A DNA stretch of 64,000 bases from Pseudomonas gozinkensis (GCF_014863585.1 NZ_CP062253.1:4242501-4306500); one strand, 5' to 3'. Positions 1 through 9,709 are shown, counted from the first letter of the stretch. Made by a program: numbers and translations. Notes: generated from the letters alone by a model not told the origin.

Positions 1-1
1 C

Positions 2-106
2 AACCTGAGCGTCGGAAGTTACCCGTGGATCGTCGGGGGTCTGTTGCTATTGACCCTGTATGCGGCTGTCAAGGCCCGGAGCCATGGCTTCCCGAACGCC
101 GGATAG
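2..106 (+). CDS. C-terminal end of an unidentified membrane protein (partial)
   Basis: An open frame enters from the left edge and ends at TAG 104-106. The 34 visible residues contain a hydrophobic run (PWIVGGLLLLTLYAAV) followed by a basic tail, which looks like the last membrane helix of an inner-membrane protein. It converges on ppiD. Too little is visible to name a family. Confidence 0.5.
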   Translation, partial: NLSVGSYPWIVGGLLLLTLYAAVKARSHGFPNAG

Positions 107-113
107 CGCGCAC

Positions 114-141
114 AAAAAAGCCCCGGATATTCATCCGGGGC
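114..141 (-). terminator. rho-independent terminator of ppiD
   Basis: A 9-bp stem GCCCCGGAT/ATCCGGGGC (120-128 with 133-141) and a 4-nt loop. Read on the minus strand it is followed by a U-run (plus-strand A's at 114-119). It lies 26 bp past the ppiD stop. The plus-strand reading lacks a U-tract, so it mainly serves ppiD. Confidence 0.8.
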
Positions 142-166
142 TCGGGTCTTGCGGCTCAGCCAGGCA

Positions 167-2038
167 TCAGAAACGCTTGATGTCGGCTTCGCTTTCCAGC
201 TGTTTGCGGTACGCCGCGAAGTCCTGCTGGCCCACACGCGATGCAAGGAAGCGACGGTATTGCGCTTTCTCTTCATCGGTCGGAGCCGCTGCTTCGTTCA
301 CGCCGTTCAGGCGCACGATGGTCAGGCTGCCGTCTGCCAGCGTCACGCTGGCGAAGGTCGGCTTGTCCTTGGCGGCCGGTTTCGGCATGCGGAACAATGC
401 TTGCAGTACCGCTGGATCAACGCCTTCCTGAGCGCGGTGCGCCGCTTCAGTGACTTTCCAGCTCTGGCCGTCCACCGCCTTGTCCAGCGGCGTCTTGCCA
501 TCACGCAGGCTGGCGATCAGTTGCTCCGCCTTGGTCTTGGCAGCAGCGCTGGCGTGCTCTTTGGTCAACTGGGCGCGAATGGCGGTAGCCACGCTTTCCA
601 GCGGCAATTGAGCAGGCTTCAGGTGCTCCTTGGCGCGCAGCACGATCACGGTTTCCGGATCCAGCTCGATGGCGGTGCTGTTGGCACCCTCTTCCAGCAC
701 TTCGGTGCTGAACGCGGCAGTCACTACAGCACGGTTGGCTGCAACGCCTTCACCACCTTCACGGCCGAACGGCTTGGAGGTGTGCACGGTCAGTTTCAGG
801 TCCTGCGCTGGCTGGGCCAGGTCGGACGCTTCGAACGAAGAGTCTTCCAGTTGCTTGGTCGCCTCGACGAAACGCTGCTCGACTTGCTGGGTTTTCAGCT
901 CGCGGGTCAGCTTGTCTTTCAGGCTGGCCAGGGTCGGCACTTCAGGCGCCTCGACACCCAGCAGCTTGATCAGGTGGAAGCCGAAGTCGGTGCGAACCGG
1001 CTCGGAAACCTGATCCTTGTTCAGCGAATACAGGGCTTTCTCGAAGGCTGGATCGTAAACGCCAGGACCGGCATAACCCAAGTCACCGCCGTTGTTGGCC
1101 GAACCCGGATCCTGCGAGAACTCCTTGGCCAGCGCTTCGAATTTCTCGCCCTTGGCCAGACGCGCCTGGACTTCTTCGATCTTCGCCTTGGCCTGAGCTT
1201 CGGTGGTCTTGTCGTTGACTTCGATCAGAATGTGCGCCGCACGACGCTGTTCCGACAGATTGGCGATCTCTTTCTGATACGCCGCCTGCAGGTCTTCATC
1301 CTTGACGGCGACCTGATCGAAGAACGAAGACTTCTTCAGTTCCAGGTAATCGATGACCACTTGATCCGGAGTCATGAATTCCTTGGCGTGCTCGTCGTAG
1401 TAAGCCTTGACCTCATCATCGGTCAGCTTCACGGCCGAAGGGTCAGCCTTGATGTTCAGCGTGGCGAAATCGCGGGTCTGCTTTTCCAGACGGGCAAAGG
1501 CCAGCACCTGAGCATCGGTCACAAAACCGCTGCCCGCCACACCGGCGCGCAGTTGGCCGATCAGCATTTCCTGAGCCAGCATCTGGCGGAACTGCATACG
1601 GCTGTAGCCCAGTTGGCGGATCACCTGATCGAAGCGGTCGGAGCTGAACTTGCCGTCGACCTGGAATTCAGGCGTCTGCAGGATCACTTGGTCCAGGGCC
1701 GCTTCGGAGAAAGCGAATTTCGATTGTTCTGCGCCTTGCAGCAGCAGTTTGCGATCGATCAGCCCCTTGAGGGCCGATTCGCGCAGCATTTTTTCGTCCA
1801 GCAAGGAGGCGTCGAAATCCTTGCCCAGTTGTTGCATCAGCTGACGGCGTTGCATATCCACCGCCTGGCTCAGCTCGTTCTGGCTGATTTCTTCACCGTT
1901 GACCTTGGCCGCCTCATTCTTGTGAGTCGTGGCCTGGAAAATGGCGTCGAAACCGGTCAGAGCCATCAGTGCAACGATGACTCCGATAATGGTCTTGGCA
2001 ATCCAGCCTTGTGAATTGTCCCTGATATTCTGCAGCAT
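167..2038 (-). CDS. ppiD: Periplasmic folding chaperone / peptidyl-prolyl isomerase PpiD
   Basis: 623 residues, the usual PpiD length. The N-terminus (MLQNIRDNSQGWIAK) leads into a single membrane anchor at about residues 13-34, followed by a SurA-like N-terminal chaperone domain and a parvulin rotamase domain (RRAAHILIEV to FGFHLIKLL, about 265-360). A long C-terminal region and the typical ending of the family follow. PpiD is anchored in the inner membrane, faces the periplasm and assists proteins leaving the Sec translocon. It lies downstream of hupB, from which it is separated by a tRNA-Asp-like gene and a terminator, so it probably has its own promoter. Start by family alignment from memory. 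Confidence 0.95.
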   Translation of the reverse strand: MLQNIRDNSQGWIAKTIIGVIVALMALTGFDAIFQATTHKNEAAKVNGEEISQNELSQAVDMQRRQLMQQLGKDFDASLLDEKMLRESALKGLIDRKLLLQGAEQSKFAFSEAALDQVILQTPEFQVDGKFSSDRFDQVIRQLGYSRMQFRQMLAQEMLIGQLRAGVAGSGFVTDAQVLAFARLEKQTRDFATLNIKADPSAVKLTDDEVKAYYDEHAKEFMTPDQVVIDYLELKKSSFFDQVAVKDEDLQAAYQKEIANLSEQRRAAHILIEVNDKTTEAQAKAKIEEVQARLAKGEKFEALAKEFSQDPGSANNGGDLGYAGPGVYDPAFEKALYSLNKDQVSEPVRTDFGFHLIKLLGVEAPEVPTLASLKDKLTRELKTQQVEQRFVEATKQLEDSSFEASDLAQPAQDLKLTVHTSKPFGREGGEGVAANRAVVTAAFSTEVLEEGANSTAIELDPETVIVLRAKEHLKPAQLPLESVATAIRAQLTKEHASAAAKTKAEQLIASLRDGKTPLDKAVDGQSWKVTEAAHRAQEGVDPAVLQALFRMPKPAAKDKPTFASVTLADGSLTIVRLNGVNEAAAPTDEEKAQYRRFLASRVGQQDFAAYRKQLESEADIKRF

Positions 2039-2102
2039 GCGTCCCCCAGAAACGGTTGAACTTCAAAATTAGGCAACCGTGGAGCGTGGGTAGAATCCGG
2101 AT

Positions 2103-2130
2103 AGAAGAAAGGCGCATCCGAGGATGCGCC
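2103..2130 (-). terminator. terminator of the tRNA-Asp-like gene
   Basis: Stem GGCGCATCC/GGATGCGCC (2111-2119 with 2122-2130) with a minimal loop. On the minus strand it is followed by TTTCTTCT. It lies 11 bp beyond the CCA end of the tRNA-like sequence. Confidence 0.75.
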
Positions 2131-2140
2131 TTCTCGTAAC

Positions 2141-2216
2141 TGGCGGAGCGGACAGGGCTCGAACCCTCGATCCCGGTGTGACAGGCAGCTATTCCAACCG
2201 CCTGCTCTACCGCTCC
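2141..2216 (-). tRNA. Degenerate tRNA-Asp (GUC), probable pseudo-tRNA
   Basis: The 76 nt keep a perfect 7-bp acceptor stem (GGAGCGG/CCGCTCC), discriminator G, encoded CCA, the anticodon loop CTGTCAC (GUC, aspartate) and a TTCGAGC T-loop. The anticodon stem GCTGC/ACCGG pairs at only two of five positions. The D-stem GAGC/GAAT is largely unpaired, the T-stem has one mismatch and two wobbles, and the gene is one base shorter than a normal tRNA-Asp. A terminator follows. It is probably a decaying paralogue left from a multi-copy tRNA-Asp locus. A functional but odd tRNA cannot be excluded. Confidence 0.7.
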
Positions 2217-2269
2217 GCTGCCAAGTCAGGCATGACCCCGACCCGGATGGGTAAAAACCTGAATCAAAC

Positions 2270-2542
2270 TTAGTTGACGGCTTCTTTCAGGGCTTTACCG
2301 GCTTTGAAACCTGGCTTTTTGGCTGCCGCGATTTCCAGAGTCTTGCCGGTCTGTGGGTTACGACCGATGCGAGCTGGACGATCAGTCACGGAGAAAGTAC
2401 CGAAACCAACCAGAACAACGGAGTCGCCAGCCTTGAGAGCGCCAGTGACGGATTCGATTACAGCGTCCAGCGCACGGCCAGCAGCAGCTTTCGGGATATC
2501 AGCGGATGCAGCGATAGCATCAATCAGTTCCGACTTGTTCAC
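2270..2542 (-). CDS. hupB: DNA-binding protein HU-beta
   Basis: 90 residues starting [11 protein letters not shown], with the HU signature [21 protein letters not shown] that forms the DNA-binding beta-arm. HU is an abundant nucleoid protein that bends and constrains DNA. Position directly downstream of lon is the standard gammaproteobacterial order. A good sigma-70-type promoter lies about 95 bp upstream. Confidence 0.97.
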   Translation of the reverse strand: MNKSELIDAIAASADIPKAAAGRALDAVIESVTGALKAGDSVVLVGFGTFSVTDRPARIGRNPQTGKTLEIAAAKKPGFKAGKALKEAVN

Positions 2543-2636
2543 TCTAAGTCCCCTTATATCTATTTGAGTATGATTCTAAGTTTTTTGGTGAAAGCAAAAA
2601 CGAGTGCTGAATGGCCTACAGACACTTAAGAGCCGC

Positions 2637-2666
2637 TTTATAACAAGGGCTCTAAAAAGCTGTCAA
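2637..2666 (-). promoter_or_regulatory. sigma-70-type promoter of hupB
   Basis: Minus strand: TTGACA (2666-2661), an 18-bp spacer, TATAAA (2642-2637). It lies between the lon stop and hupB, giving a leader of about 90 nt. A GAGCC/GGCTC inverted repeat overlaps the spacer and the -10 region. Confidence 0.6.
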
Positions 2667-2690
2667 GGAAGCCCCCCAGGCAAAAGCGTA

Positions 2691-5087
2691 TTAATGCGTG
2701 CTAATTCTTTCCTTAGAGTCAGACTCACGTTTTTCGTCCTTGGCAACTATCTCCGGAGCCACATCCGGCAAGGGCTCCGGCGCGTATTGCAGCGCAATTT
2801 GCAGGACCTCGTCAATCCATTTAACCGGTTTGATCTGCAGATCCTGCTTGATATTGTCAGGAATCTCCTTCAGATCGCGCACGTTCTCTTCCGGAATAAT
2901 CACTGTCTTGATTCCGCCACGGTGAGCGGCCAGCAGTTTTTCCTTCAGACCGCCAATGGCGAGGACTTGACCACGCAGGGTGATCTCGCCGGTCATGGCG
3001 ACATCGGCACGCACAGGAATACCCGTCAACGCCGACACCAGTGCAGTACACATGCCTACACCGGCGCTCGGACCGTCTTTCGGCGTAGCGCCTTCGGGCA
3101 TGTGAATATGCGTGTCGCGCTTCTCGTGGAAGTCCAGGGGAATGCCCAGGCTCTTGGCACGGCTGCGCACCACGGTCAGGGCAGCAGTGATCGATTCGAC
3201 CATTACGTCACCCAGCGAACCGGTCTTGATCAGTTGACCTTTGCCCGGCACAACAGCGGCTTCGATGGTCAGCAGTTCGCCGCCCACCTGAGTCCAGGCC
3301 AGGCCGGTTACTTGACCGATCTGATCCTGCTGCTCGGCCAGACCGTAGCGGAACTTGCGAACGCCGAGGAAATGCTCCAGCAGATCAGCTGTCACTTTTA
3401 CCGAGAAGCGTTTTTCCAGCGCGTGCTCTTTGACCGCCTTGCGGCAGACCTTGGCAATCTGCCGCTCGAGGCCACGCACACCGGCTTCGCGGGTGTAGTA
3501 ACGGATGATGTCGCGGATCGCTTCTTCGTCGAATTCCAGCTCGCCCTTCTTCAGGCCGTTGGCTGTAATCTGCTTCGGCGACAGGTACTTGACCGCAATG
3601 TTGATCTTCTCGTCTTCGGTGTAGCCCGGCAGACGGATGACTTCCATCCGGTCCAGCAGCGCCGGCGGAATGTTCATCGAGTTCGAGGTGCACAGGAACA
3701 TCACGTCCGAGAGGTCGTAATCGACTTCCAGGTAGTGGTCGTTGAAGTTGTGGTTCTGCTCCGGATCGAGCACTTCCAGCAACGCCGACGCCGGGTCGCC
3801 ACGCATGTCGCTGCCCATTTTGTCGATTTCATCGAGCAGGAACAGCGGGTTGCGCACACCCACTTTTGTCATCTTTTGAATCAATCTTCCTGGCATCGAA
3901 CCGATGTAAGTCCGACGGTGACCACGAATTTCCGCTTCATCCCGCACACCACCGAGGGCCATGCGCACGAATTTGCGGTTGGTGGCATGGGCGATCGACT
4001 CGGCCAGCGAAGTTTTACCCACGCCTGGAGGACCGACCAGGCACAACACCGGGCCACGGATTTTCTTCACGCGCTTCTGCACGGCGAGGTATTCAAGGAT
4101 GCGTTCCTTGACCTCTTCGAGGCCGTAGTGATCGGCGTCGAGAATGTCTTCGGCGCGGGCCAGGTCCAGACGCACCTTGCTCTGGGCCTTCCACGGCACC
4201 TGAACCAGCCAGTCGATGTACGAGCGCACCACGGTGGCTTCGGCGGACATCGGCGACATCTGCTTGAGCTTGTTCAGCTCGGCAGTGGCTTTGGCCAGGG
4301 CATCTTTCGGCAGACCAGCCGCGTCGATGCGCTTTTTCAGGTCTTCGATTTCGTTGTGGCCTTCGTCACTGTCGCCGAGCTCTTTCTGAATGGCCTTCAT
4401 CTGCTCATTCAGGTAGTACTCGCGCTGACTGCGCTCCATTTGCTTTTTGACGCGGCCACGAATGCGTTTTTCGACTTGCAGCAGGTCGATCTCGGCGTCC
4501 AGCAAGGCCAGAACGTGCTCGACCCGAGCCGACAAATCGATAATTTCGAGGATTTCCTGCTTCTGCTCGATCTTCAGCGCCATGTGCGCGGCCATGGTGT
4601 CTACCAGGCGGCCAGGCTCGTCGATGCTGTTGAGCGACGACAGGACTTCAGCCGGGACTTTCTTGCCCAGCTGCACATATTGTTCGAACTGCGACAGCAG
4701 GCTGCGCACGAACACTTCGGATTCGCGCTCGGCAGCGTCGACTTCGTCGATCAGCGACACTTCGGCACGGCAGTGGCCATCGACTTCGCTGAAGCGCTCG
4801 ACAGCGCCACGCTGCTCACCCTCGACCAGAACCTTCACGGTGCCGTCCGGCAGTTTCAGCAGTTGCAGAACAGTGGCGATGGTACCTACGCGATAGAGAG
4901 CTTCTTCACCGGGATCGTCGTCAGCCGGGTTTCTCTGGGCCAGCAGCAGGATCTGCTTGTCGCCCGTCATCGCGGCCTCGAGGGCTTCGATGGATTTCTC
5001 GCGCCCCACGAACAGCGGGATAACCATGTGCGGATACACAACGACATCACGCAATGGCAGGAGAGGCAATTCGATGGTGGTCTTCAT
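2691..5087 (-). CDS. lon: ATP-dependent protease Lon (LonA)
   Basis: 798 residues. The N-terminal substrate-recognition domain is followed by an AAA+ module (Walker A GPPGVGKT at 352-359, Walker B FLLDEID) and the C-terminal serine-lysine protease domain, with catalytic Ser674 in DGPSAG and Lys717 in GGLKEK. Lon degrades misfolded and short-lived regulatory proteins in the cytoplasm. It sits between clpX and hupB. A heat-shock-like promoter precedes it. The acidic, charged C-terminal tail is a little longer than in E. coli Lon. Confidence 0.97.
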   Translation of the reverse strand: MKTTIELPLLPLRDVVVYPHMVIPLFVGREKSIEALEAAMTGDKQILLLAQRNPADDDPGEEALYRVGTIATVLQLLKLPDGTVKVLVEGEQRGAVERFSEVDGHCRAEVSLIDEVDAAERESEVFVRSLLSQFEQYVQLGKKVPAEVLSSLNSIDEPGRLVDTMAAHMALKIEQKQEILEIIDLSARVEHVLALLDAEIDLLQVEKRIRGRVKKQMERSQREYYLNEQMKAIQKELGDSDEGHNEIEDLKKRIDAAGLPKDALAKATAELNKLKQMSPMSAEATVVRSYIDWLVQVPWKAQSKVRLDLARAEDILDADHYGLEEVKERILEYLAVQKRVKKIRGPVLCLVGPPGVGKTSLAESIAHATNRKFVRMALGGVRDEAEIRGHRRTYIGSMPGRLIQKMTKVGVRNPLFLLDEIDKMGSDMRGDPASALLEVLDPEQNHNFNDHYLEVDYDLSDVMFLCTSNSMNIPPALLDRMEVIRLPGYTEDEKINIAVKYLSPKQITANGLKKGELEFDEEAIRDIIRYYTREAGVRGLERQIAKVCRKAVKEHALEKRFSVKVTADLLEHFLGVRKFRYGLAEQQDQIGQVTGLAWTQVGGELLTIEAAVVPGKGQLIKTGSLGDVMVESITAALTVVRSRAKSLGIPLDFHEKRDTHIHMPEGATPKDGPSAGVGMCTALVSALTGIPVRADVAMTGEITLRGQVLAIGGLKEKLLAAHRGGIKTVIIPEENVRDLKEIPDNIKQDLQIKPVKWIDEVLQIALQYAPEPLPDVAPEIVAKDEKRESDSKERISTH

Positions 5088-5147
5088 GATTTCGCCTCTA
5101 CGGCGGCCATATGGCCGTAATCAGATGGAATTAAGCTTGAAACCAAG

Positions 5148-5174
5148 ATGGGGGCTGCCTTGAAAAAAAACAAG
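5148..5174 (-). promoter_or_regulatory. sigma-32-like heat-shock promoter of lon
   Basis: Minus strand: CTTGTT (5174-5169), a 15-bp spacer, CCCCAT followed by CT (5153-5148), close to the sigma-32 consensus CTTGAA-N14-CCCCATNT. It lies about 60 bp upstream of the lon start. Lon is a classical heat-shock gene, which supports the reading. Confidence 0.55.
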
Positions 5175-5200
5175 CGCAAAGCGGATGTAAAAAACGACAT

Positions 5201-5225
5201 AAAAAAAAAGAGGCCCGAAGGCCCC
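5201..5225 (-). terminator. terminator of clpX
   Basis: Minus strand: a GGGGCC/GGCCTC stem with a UUCG tetraloop (5225-5210), followed by nine U's (A's at 5201-5209). It lies 26 bp beyond the clpX stop and separates clpPX from lon. Confidence 0.85.
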
Positions 5226-5250
5226 TTCTTTGTTCCGGCAGACCGGGCGC

Positions 5251-6534
5251 TTAAGCGTCCGGCGCCGCCTTGGCAGTCGGCTCACTGTTTTCATAGATAT
5301 ACAGTGGCTTGGACTTGCCTTCGATCACGCTTTCATCGATCACGACTTTGCTCACCTCGGACTGCGAGGGGATTTCATACATCGTGTCGAGCAGCACACC
5401 TTCGAGAATCGAACGCAGGCCACGGGCACCGGTTTTACGTTCCAGGGCACGCTTGGCGACCGATTTCAGTGCGTCGGAACGGAATTCCAGATCCACGCCT
5501 TCCATCTCGAACAGCTTGGCATACTGTTTGGTCAGGGCATTTTTCGGTTCGGTGAGGATTTGCATCAGCGCAGCCTCATCCAGCTCGTCCAGCGTCGCAA
5601 GAACCGGCAGACGGCCGACGAATTCCGGGATCAGACCGAACTTGACCAGATCGTCAGGCTCGACTTCACGCAGGGATTCACCGACTTTCTTGCCTTCTTC
5701 CTTGCTGCGCACTTCTGCGTTGAAACCGATGCCACCCTTGGTGGAGCGGTTCTGAATGACCTTCTCCAGACCGGAGAATGCGCCACCGCAGATGAACAGG
5801 ATGTTACGGGTATCAACCTGAAGGAATTCCTGCTGCGGATGCTTGCGGCCACCTTGCGGCGGAACGGAAGCGACCGTGCCTTCGATCAGTTTGAGCAAGG
5901 CCTGCTGCACGCCTTCACCGGAAACGTCCCGGGTGATCGACGGGTTGTCGGACTTGCGCGAAATCTTGTCGATTTCGTCGATGTAGACAATGCCCATCTG
6001 GGCTTTCTCCACGTCGTAATCGCACTTCTGCAGCAGCTTCTGAATGATGTTCTCGACGTCTTCACCCACATAACCCGCCTCGGTGAGGGTGGTTGCGTCG
6101 GCGATGGTGAACGGAACGTTCAGCAGGCGGGCCAGGGTTTCGGCCAGCAGGGTTTTACCGGAGCCTGTCGGGCCGATCAGCAGGATGTTGCTCTTGCCGA
6201 GTTCGACGTCGTCAGCCTTTTTGTCACGCTGGTTCAGACGCTTGTAGTGGTTGTACACCGCTACTGCCAGAACCTTTTTGGCACGCTCCTGACCGATCAC
6301 ATACTGATCAAGGATGCCGCTGATTTCTTTAGGCGAAGGCAATTTATGCGCGCTGCTTTCGGCCTGTGCTTCCTGCACCTCCTCGCGGATGATGTCATTG
6401 CACAGGTCGACGCACTCGTCGCAGATAAAGACCGAGGGGCCGGCAATCAATTTGCGCACTTCATGCTGGCTTTTGCCACAGAAGGAGCAATAGAGCAGCT
6501 TGCCGTTGTCCTCGCCGTTGCGGGTGTCAGTCAT
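5251..6534 (-). CDS. clpX: ClpXP unfoldase subunit ClpX
   Basis: 427 residues from [11 protein letters not shown]; the longer frame to 6567 lacks family support. The N-terminal zinc-binding domain has Cys16, 19, 38 and 41. The AAA+ domain carries Walker A GPTGSGKT at 121-128, Walker B VYIDEIDK and the sensor regions. ClpX unfolds tagged substrates and threads them into ClpP. It lies 113 bp downstream of clpP, the standard arrangement, with a hairpin in the gap. Confidence 0.97.
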   Translation of the reverse strand: MTDTRNGEDNGKLLYCSFCGKSQHEVRKLIAGPSVFICDECVDLCNDIIREEVQEAQAESSAHKLPSPKEISGILDQYVIGQERAKKVLAVAVYNHYKRLNQRDKKADDVELGKSNILLIGPTGSGKTLLAETLARLLNVPFTIADATTLTEAGYVGEDVENIIQKLLQKCDYDVEKAQMGIVYIDEIDKISRKSDNPSITRDVSGEGVQQALLKLIEGTVASVPPQGGRKHPQQEFLQVDTRNILFICGGAFSGLEKVIQNRSTKGGIGFNAEVRSKEEGKKVGESLREVEPDDLVKFGLIPEFVGRLPVLATLDELDEAALMQILTEPKNALTKQYAKLFEMEGVDLEFRSDALKSVAKRALERKTGARGLRSILEGVLLDTMYEIPSQSEVSKVVIDESVIEGKSKPLYIYENSEPTAKAAPDA

Positions 6535-6582
6535 TCGTTCGATCCAAATCCGATAGGCTTGCAACACAAGATGAAGGCTATT

Positions 6583-6602
6583 GCGGGCTTTTTCAAGCCC
6601 GC
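6583..6602 (-). other. clpP-clpX intergenic hairpin
   Basis: Perfect 8-bp inverted repeat GCGGGCTT/AAGCCCGC with a 4-nt loop but no U-run on the minus strand. It may be an attenuator or an RNA processing/stability element that sets clpX relative to clpP. This function is inference. Confidence 0.4.
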
Positions 6603-6647
6603 CGCTGATCAGACGCGCCGACCAAGCCTATTTTGAGTCGCTTATTT

Positions 6648-7283
6648 TTAAGCTGGGCGCTGGTTGATCACTTCGTCGATCAGACCGTATTCCTTCGCAG
6701 CTTCTGCACTCATGAAGTTGTCGCGGTTGGTGTCGCGCTCGATTTCTTCAAGCGTACGACCGCTGTGCTTGGCCATCAGCGTGTTCAGACGCTCGCGGAT
6801 GAAGAGGATTTCCTTGGCATGGATTTCGATGTCCGAAGCCTGGCCCTGGAAACCGCCCAGTGGCTGGTGAATCATCACGCGCGAGTTCGGCAGGCAGAAA
6901 CGCTTGCCAGGTGCACCGGCTGTCAGCAGGAATGCGCCCATGCTGCACGCCTGACCAATACAAGTAGTCGATACGTTTGGCTTGATGAACTGCATGGTGT
7001 CGTAGATCGACATGCCCGCTGTCACCGAACCGCCCGGGGAGTTGATATAAAGATGGATGTCCTTGTCCGGGTTTTCCGCTTCAAGGAACAGCAATTGCGC
7101 ACAGATAAGGTTGGCCATGTAGTCCTCTACCGGACCAACCAGAAAGATCACTCGTTCCTTGAGAAGACGCGAGTAGATGTCATAGGCGCGCTCGCCACGA
7201 GCAGATTGCTCGACAACCATCGGGACCAGGCCGCCGGCGGCCTGGATATCAGAGTTCTGCTGAATATAGGAATTACGGAACAT
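6648..7283 (-). CDS. clpP: ATP-dependent Clp protease proteolytic subunit ClpP
   Basis: 211 residues with the serine protease triad Ser114 ([11 protein letters not shown]), His139 (MIHQPLGG) and Asp188 ([11 protein letters not shown]). The spacing equals that of E. coli ClpP. Two heptameric rings form the degradation chamber used with ClpX or ClpA. It lies between tig and clpX on the same strand. Confidence 0.97.
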   Translation of the reverse strand: MFRNSYIQQNSDIQAAGGLVPMVVEQSARGERAYDIYSRLLKERVIFLVGPVEDYMANLICAQLLFLEAENPDKDIHLYINSPGGSVTAGMSIYDTMQFIKPNVSTTCIGQACSMGAFLLTAGAPGKRFCLPNSRVMIHQPLGGFQGQASDIEIHAKEILFIRERLNTLMAKHSGRTLEEIERDTNRDNFMSAEAAKEYGLIDEVINQRPA

Positions 7284-7325
7284 GCTCTGCAGTCACTCCC
7301 AAATAGTCATGTCTTGAATACGCAT

Positions 7326-7349
7326 AAGCCAGCTCGAAGGCTGGCTTAT
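7326..7349 (-). other. tig-clpP intergenic hairpin
   Basis: Inverted repeat ATAAGCCAGC/GCTGGCTTAT around a short loop between tig and clpP, without a terminal U-tract on the minus strand. It may be a weak terminator or a processing site that lets clpP be expressed separately from tig. Confidence 0.4.
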
Positions 7350-7375
7350 GGTGTGTGCTTCTAACGCAAAAACAA

Positions 7376-8686
7376 TCAGTCGGCTTTTGGAGCTTCTACC
7401 GGCTTGACCGCTTCTTCGTAAGAGACCGATTTGTCGGTCACGCTAGCTTTCTGCAGAACAGTATCCACAACTTGTTCTTCCAGCACAACCGAACGGACTT
7501 CGTTCAGTTGCTGATCGTTCTTGTAGTACCAGGCCACAACCTGCTCAGGCTCTTGGTAAGCCGAAGCCATTTCCTGAATCATTTCGCGAACGCGGGCTTC
7601 GTCTGGCTTCAGGTCGAATTGCTTGACCACTTCAGCCACGATCAGACCCAGTACAACGCGACGCTTGGCTTGTTCTTCGAACAGCTCGGCCGGCAGTTGG
7701 TCTGGCTTGATGTTGCCACCGAACTGCTGAACAGCCTGCACGCGCAGACGGTCAACTTCGTTGGACAGCAGAGCCTTAGGCACTTCGATCGGGTTGGTGG
7801 CCAGCAGACCGTCCATTACCTGATTCTTGACCTTGGATTTGATCGCCTGACGCAGTTCACGCTCCATGTTCTTGCGAACTTCGGTGCGGAAACCGTCGAT
7901 GCCGCTTTCCTTGATGCCGAATTGAGCGAAGAACTCTTCGTTCAGCTCAGGCAGTTTTGGCTCGGAAACGGTGTTTACAGTCACGGTGAACTCGGCGGTT
8001 TTGCCAGCCAGGTCCAAGTTCTGATAGTCCTCCGGGAAGGTCAGGTTCAGAACGCGCTCTTCGCCGGCTTTAGCGCCGACCAGGCCTTCTTCGAAGCCAG
8101 GAATCATGCGGCCGGAACCCAGCACCAGCTGAGTGCCCTTGGCGGAACCGCCAGCGAATACTTCGCCGTCAACCTTGCCAACGAAATCGATGTTCAGCTG
8201 GTCTTCGTTCTGGGCAGCGCGATCGGCTACTTCGAAACGAGTGTTCTGCTTGCGCAGGATGTCCAGCATCTTGTCCAGATCGGCGTCAGCCACGTCAGCG
8301 CTCAGACGCTCGACGGTGATGCCTTCGAAGCCCGCAACGGTGAACTCAGGGAACACTTCGAATACGGCTACGTATTCCAGGTCCTTGCCAGCTTCGAGCG
8401 ATTTTGGCTCGATGGATGGCGAACCGGCCGGGTTCAGCTTCTGCTCAACCACAGCTTCGTAGAAAGATTTTTGAATCACGTCGCCGATCGCTTCCTGACG
8501 TGCGTCAGCACCGAAACGACGTTTGATTTCGCTCATTGGCACTTTGCCTGGACGGAAGCCAGCAATTTTGGCTTTCTGGGCAGTCTGCTGCAGACGCTTG
8601 TTGACCTGGCTCTCAATCTGCTCAGCCGGCACGGTGATGCTCATGCGGCGCTCAAGAGCAGTAGTATTTTCAACAGAAACTTGCAT
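7376..8686 (-). CDS. tig: Trigger factor
   Basis: 436 residues from [14 protein letters not shown], preceded by an AGGAAT Shine-Dalgarno; upstream in-frame codons belong to the leader. The N-terminal ribosome-binding domain has the signature GFRPGKVP. It is followed by an FKBP-type PPIase domain (about 150-245) and a helical C-terminal chaperone domain. It is the ribosome-associated first chaperone for nascent chains. Order tig-clpP-clpX-lon-hupB is conserved. Confidence 0.97.
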   Translation of the reverse strand: MQVSVENTTALERRMSITVPAEQIESQVNKRLQQTAQKAKIAGFRPGKVPMSEIKRRFGADARQEAIGDVIQKSFYEAVVEQKLNPAGSPSIEPKSLEAGKDLEYVAVFEVFPEFTVAGFEGITVERLSADVADADLDKMLDILRKQNTRFEVADRAAQNEDQLNIDFVGKVDGEVFAGGSAKGTQLVLGSGRMIPGFEEGLVGAKAGEERVLNLTFPEDYQNLDLAGKTAEFTVTVNTVSEPKLPELNEEFFAQFGIKESGIDGFRTEVRKNMERELRQAIKSKVKNQVMDGLLATNPIEVPKALLSNEVDRLRVQAVQQFGGNIKPDQLPAELFEEQAKRRVVLGLIVAEVVKQFDLKPDEARVREMIQEMASAYQEPEQVVAWYYKNDQQLNEVRSVVLEEQVVDTVLQKASVTDKSVSYEEAVKPVEAPKAD

Positions 8687-8747
8687 GGATATTCCTCGTT
8701 GCACAGACGTTAGCCGGCCGTTTCCGACCCAAGAATCAAGGGCAAGC

Positions 8748-8776
8748 ATTCTAGTAGGTCAAACTCAAGAAGTCAC
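8748..8776 (-). promoter_or_regulatory. putative sigma-70 promoter of tig
   Basis: Minus strand: GTGACT (8776-8771), a 17-bp spacer, TAGAAT (8753-8748), placed about 60 bp upstream of the tig start. Confidence 0.45.
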
Positions 8777-9044
8777 CCTACTGAAAACGGGTAAAAAAAC
8801 AGCAGGCCATTTGAAGGCGGGGACAAACGGTTGCGCCTCGCCCTGTTAGCAAATACAGCCAATTCAAGCCAGGGCTCTGCGCCAACCTCTTCTATATATA
8901 GAGGCGGTTGAATCATCTCCCTGACAGCCGACCTCGCAAGCAAGGCCGGCGGGCAGCGCAGCATCATCGAGCAACATTAATACGACGAAGCGCCCTGCCC
9001 TGCGACCCGAAACCTGCAGCCGCCAAAATCCGAAACCGTAAAAC
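8777..9044. other. Gene-free interval between tig and the tRNA cluster
   Basis: No convincing coding sequence. At about 8885-8906 there is an inverted repeat CCTCT/AGAGG around TCTATATATA. I see no other structure. Confidence 0.5.
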
Positions 9045-9076
9045 AAAAAAGGCGCCAGACTGTTAAATCTGGCGCC
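9045..9076 (-). terminator. terminator of the tRNA operon
   Basis: Stem GGCGCCAGA/TCTGGCGCC (9051-9059 with 9068-9076). On the minus strand it is followed by a six-U run (A's 9045-9050). It is placed just after the last tRNA-His. Confidence 0.85.
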
Positions 9077-9086
9077 TTTCGGAATA

Positions 9087-9162
9087 TGGGGTGGACGATG
9101 GGGATCGAACCCACGACAACGGGAGTCACAATCCCGTGCTCTACCAACTGAGCTACGCCCAC
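9087..9162 (-). tRNA. tRNA-His (GUG)
   Basis: 76-nt cloverleaf with encoded CCA. The anticodon loop is TTGTGAC (GUG). Discriminator C and a genomic G at 9163 provide the G-1 identity element of tRNA-His. It is the last gene of the Arg-His-Leu-His operon and nearly identical to the copy at 9382-9457. Confidence 0.96.
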
Positions 9163-9238
9163 CATACTGCGTGCCAAAGAAGCCAAACAACTTCTTTGTA
9201 GAACTTCACCCGGCCAACGGCATGAATGAAGCTTTGAT

Positions 9239-9323
9239 TGGTGCGGATGAAGAGACTCGAACTCTTACGCCTCGCGGCGCTGGAACCTAAATCCAGTGTG
9301 TCTACCAATTCCACCACATCCGC
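9239..9323 (-). tRNA. tRNA-Leu (UAG)
   Basis: 85-nt class II tRNA with a long variable arm and encoded CCA. The anticodon loop ATTTAGG gives UAG (leucine). It sits between the two tRNA-His copies. Confidence 0.95.
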
Positions 9324-9345
9324 AGATGAAGCTTTTTAAAGCAAA

Positions 9346-9371
9346 GGCGCCAGACTGTTACATCTGGCGCC
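9346..9371 (-). terminator. internal hairpin after the second tRNA-His
   Basis: A copy of the GGCGCCAGA/TCTGGCGCC hairpin found after the distal tRNA-His, here followed on the minus strand only by TTTGC. It is probably a processing or weak termination site that was duplicated together with the tRNA. Confidence 0.5.
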
Positions 9372-9381
9372 TTTCGAAATA

Positions 9382-9457
9382 TGGGGTGGACGATGGGGAT
9401 CGAACCCACGACAACGGGAGTCACAATCCCGTGCTCTACCAACTGAGCTACGCCCAC
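9382..9457 (-). tRNA. tRNA-His (GUG), second copy
   Basis: Same 76-nt sequence as the downstream tRNA-His, with anticodon GUG, encoded CCA and genomic G-1 at 9458. Confidence 0.96.
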
Positions 9458-9489
9458 CATATCGCGCTACTTGTGCCAATGCTGCCTAA

Positions 9490-9566
9490 TGGCGCACCCG
9501 GCAGGACTCGAACCTGCGACCATCCGCTTAGAAGGCGGATGCTCTATCCAGCTGAGCTACGGGCGC
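9490..9566 (-). tRNA. tRNA-Arg (UCU)
   Basis: 77-nt cloverleaf with acceptor GCGCCCG/CGGGTGC, encoded CCA and anticodon loop CTTCTAA (UCU, arginine). First gene of the minus-strand tRNA operon. Confidence 0.96.
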
Positions 9567-9680
9567 CTTGTTAGCTGTACCCTTGGAGGACTACAAACTA
9601 AGTGCTTTCCAGTCTCGCAAAACGTTGATTTCGCTCGACCTTCTTAACCAGTGCTAGGCTGTGCCCGACAAGTGCGACGA

Positions 9681-9709
9681 ATAGTATAGAGCGACCCGAA
9701 GGTCGTCAA
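9681..9709 (-). promoter_or_regulatory. promoter of the tRNA-Arg-His-Leu-His operon
   Basis: Minus strand: TTGACG (9709-9704), a 17-bp spacer, TACTAT (9686-9681), followed by a fairly GC-rich discriminator, as in stringently controlled stable-RNA promoters. It lies about 115 bp upstream of tRNA-Arg. Confidence 0.65.

Noticed and set aside
149..2014. Plus-strand 621-codon open frame opposite ppiD
   Set aside because: It mirrors ppiD in a high-GC gene; ppiD has clear family domains on the other strand. The long plus-strand frames opposite lon, clpX, clpP, tig, vgrG, rhs and polB are rejected for the same reason.
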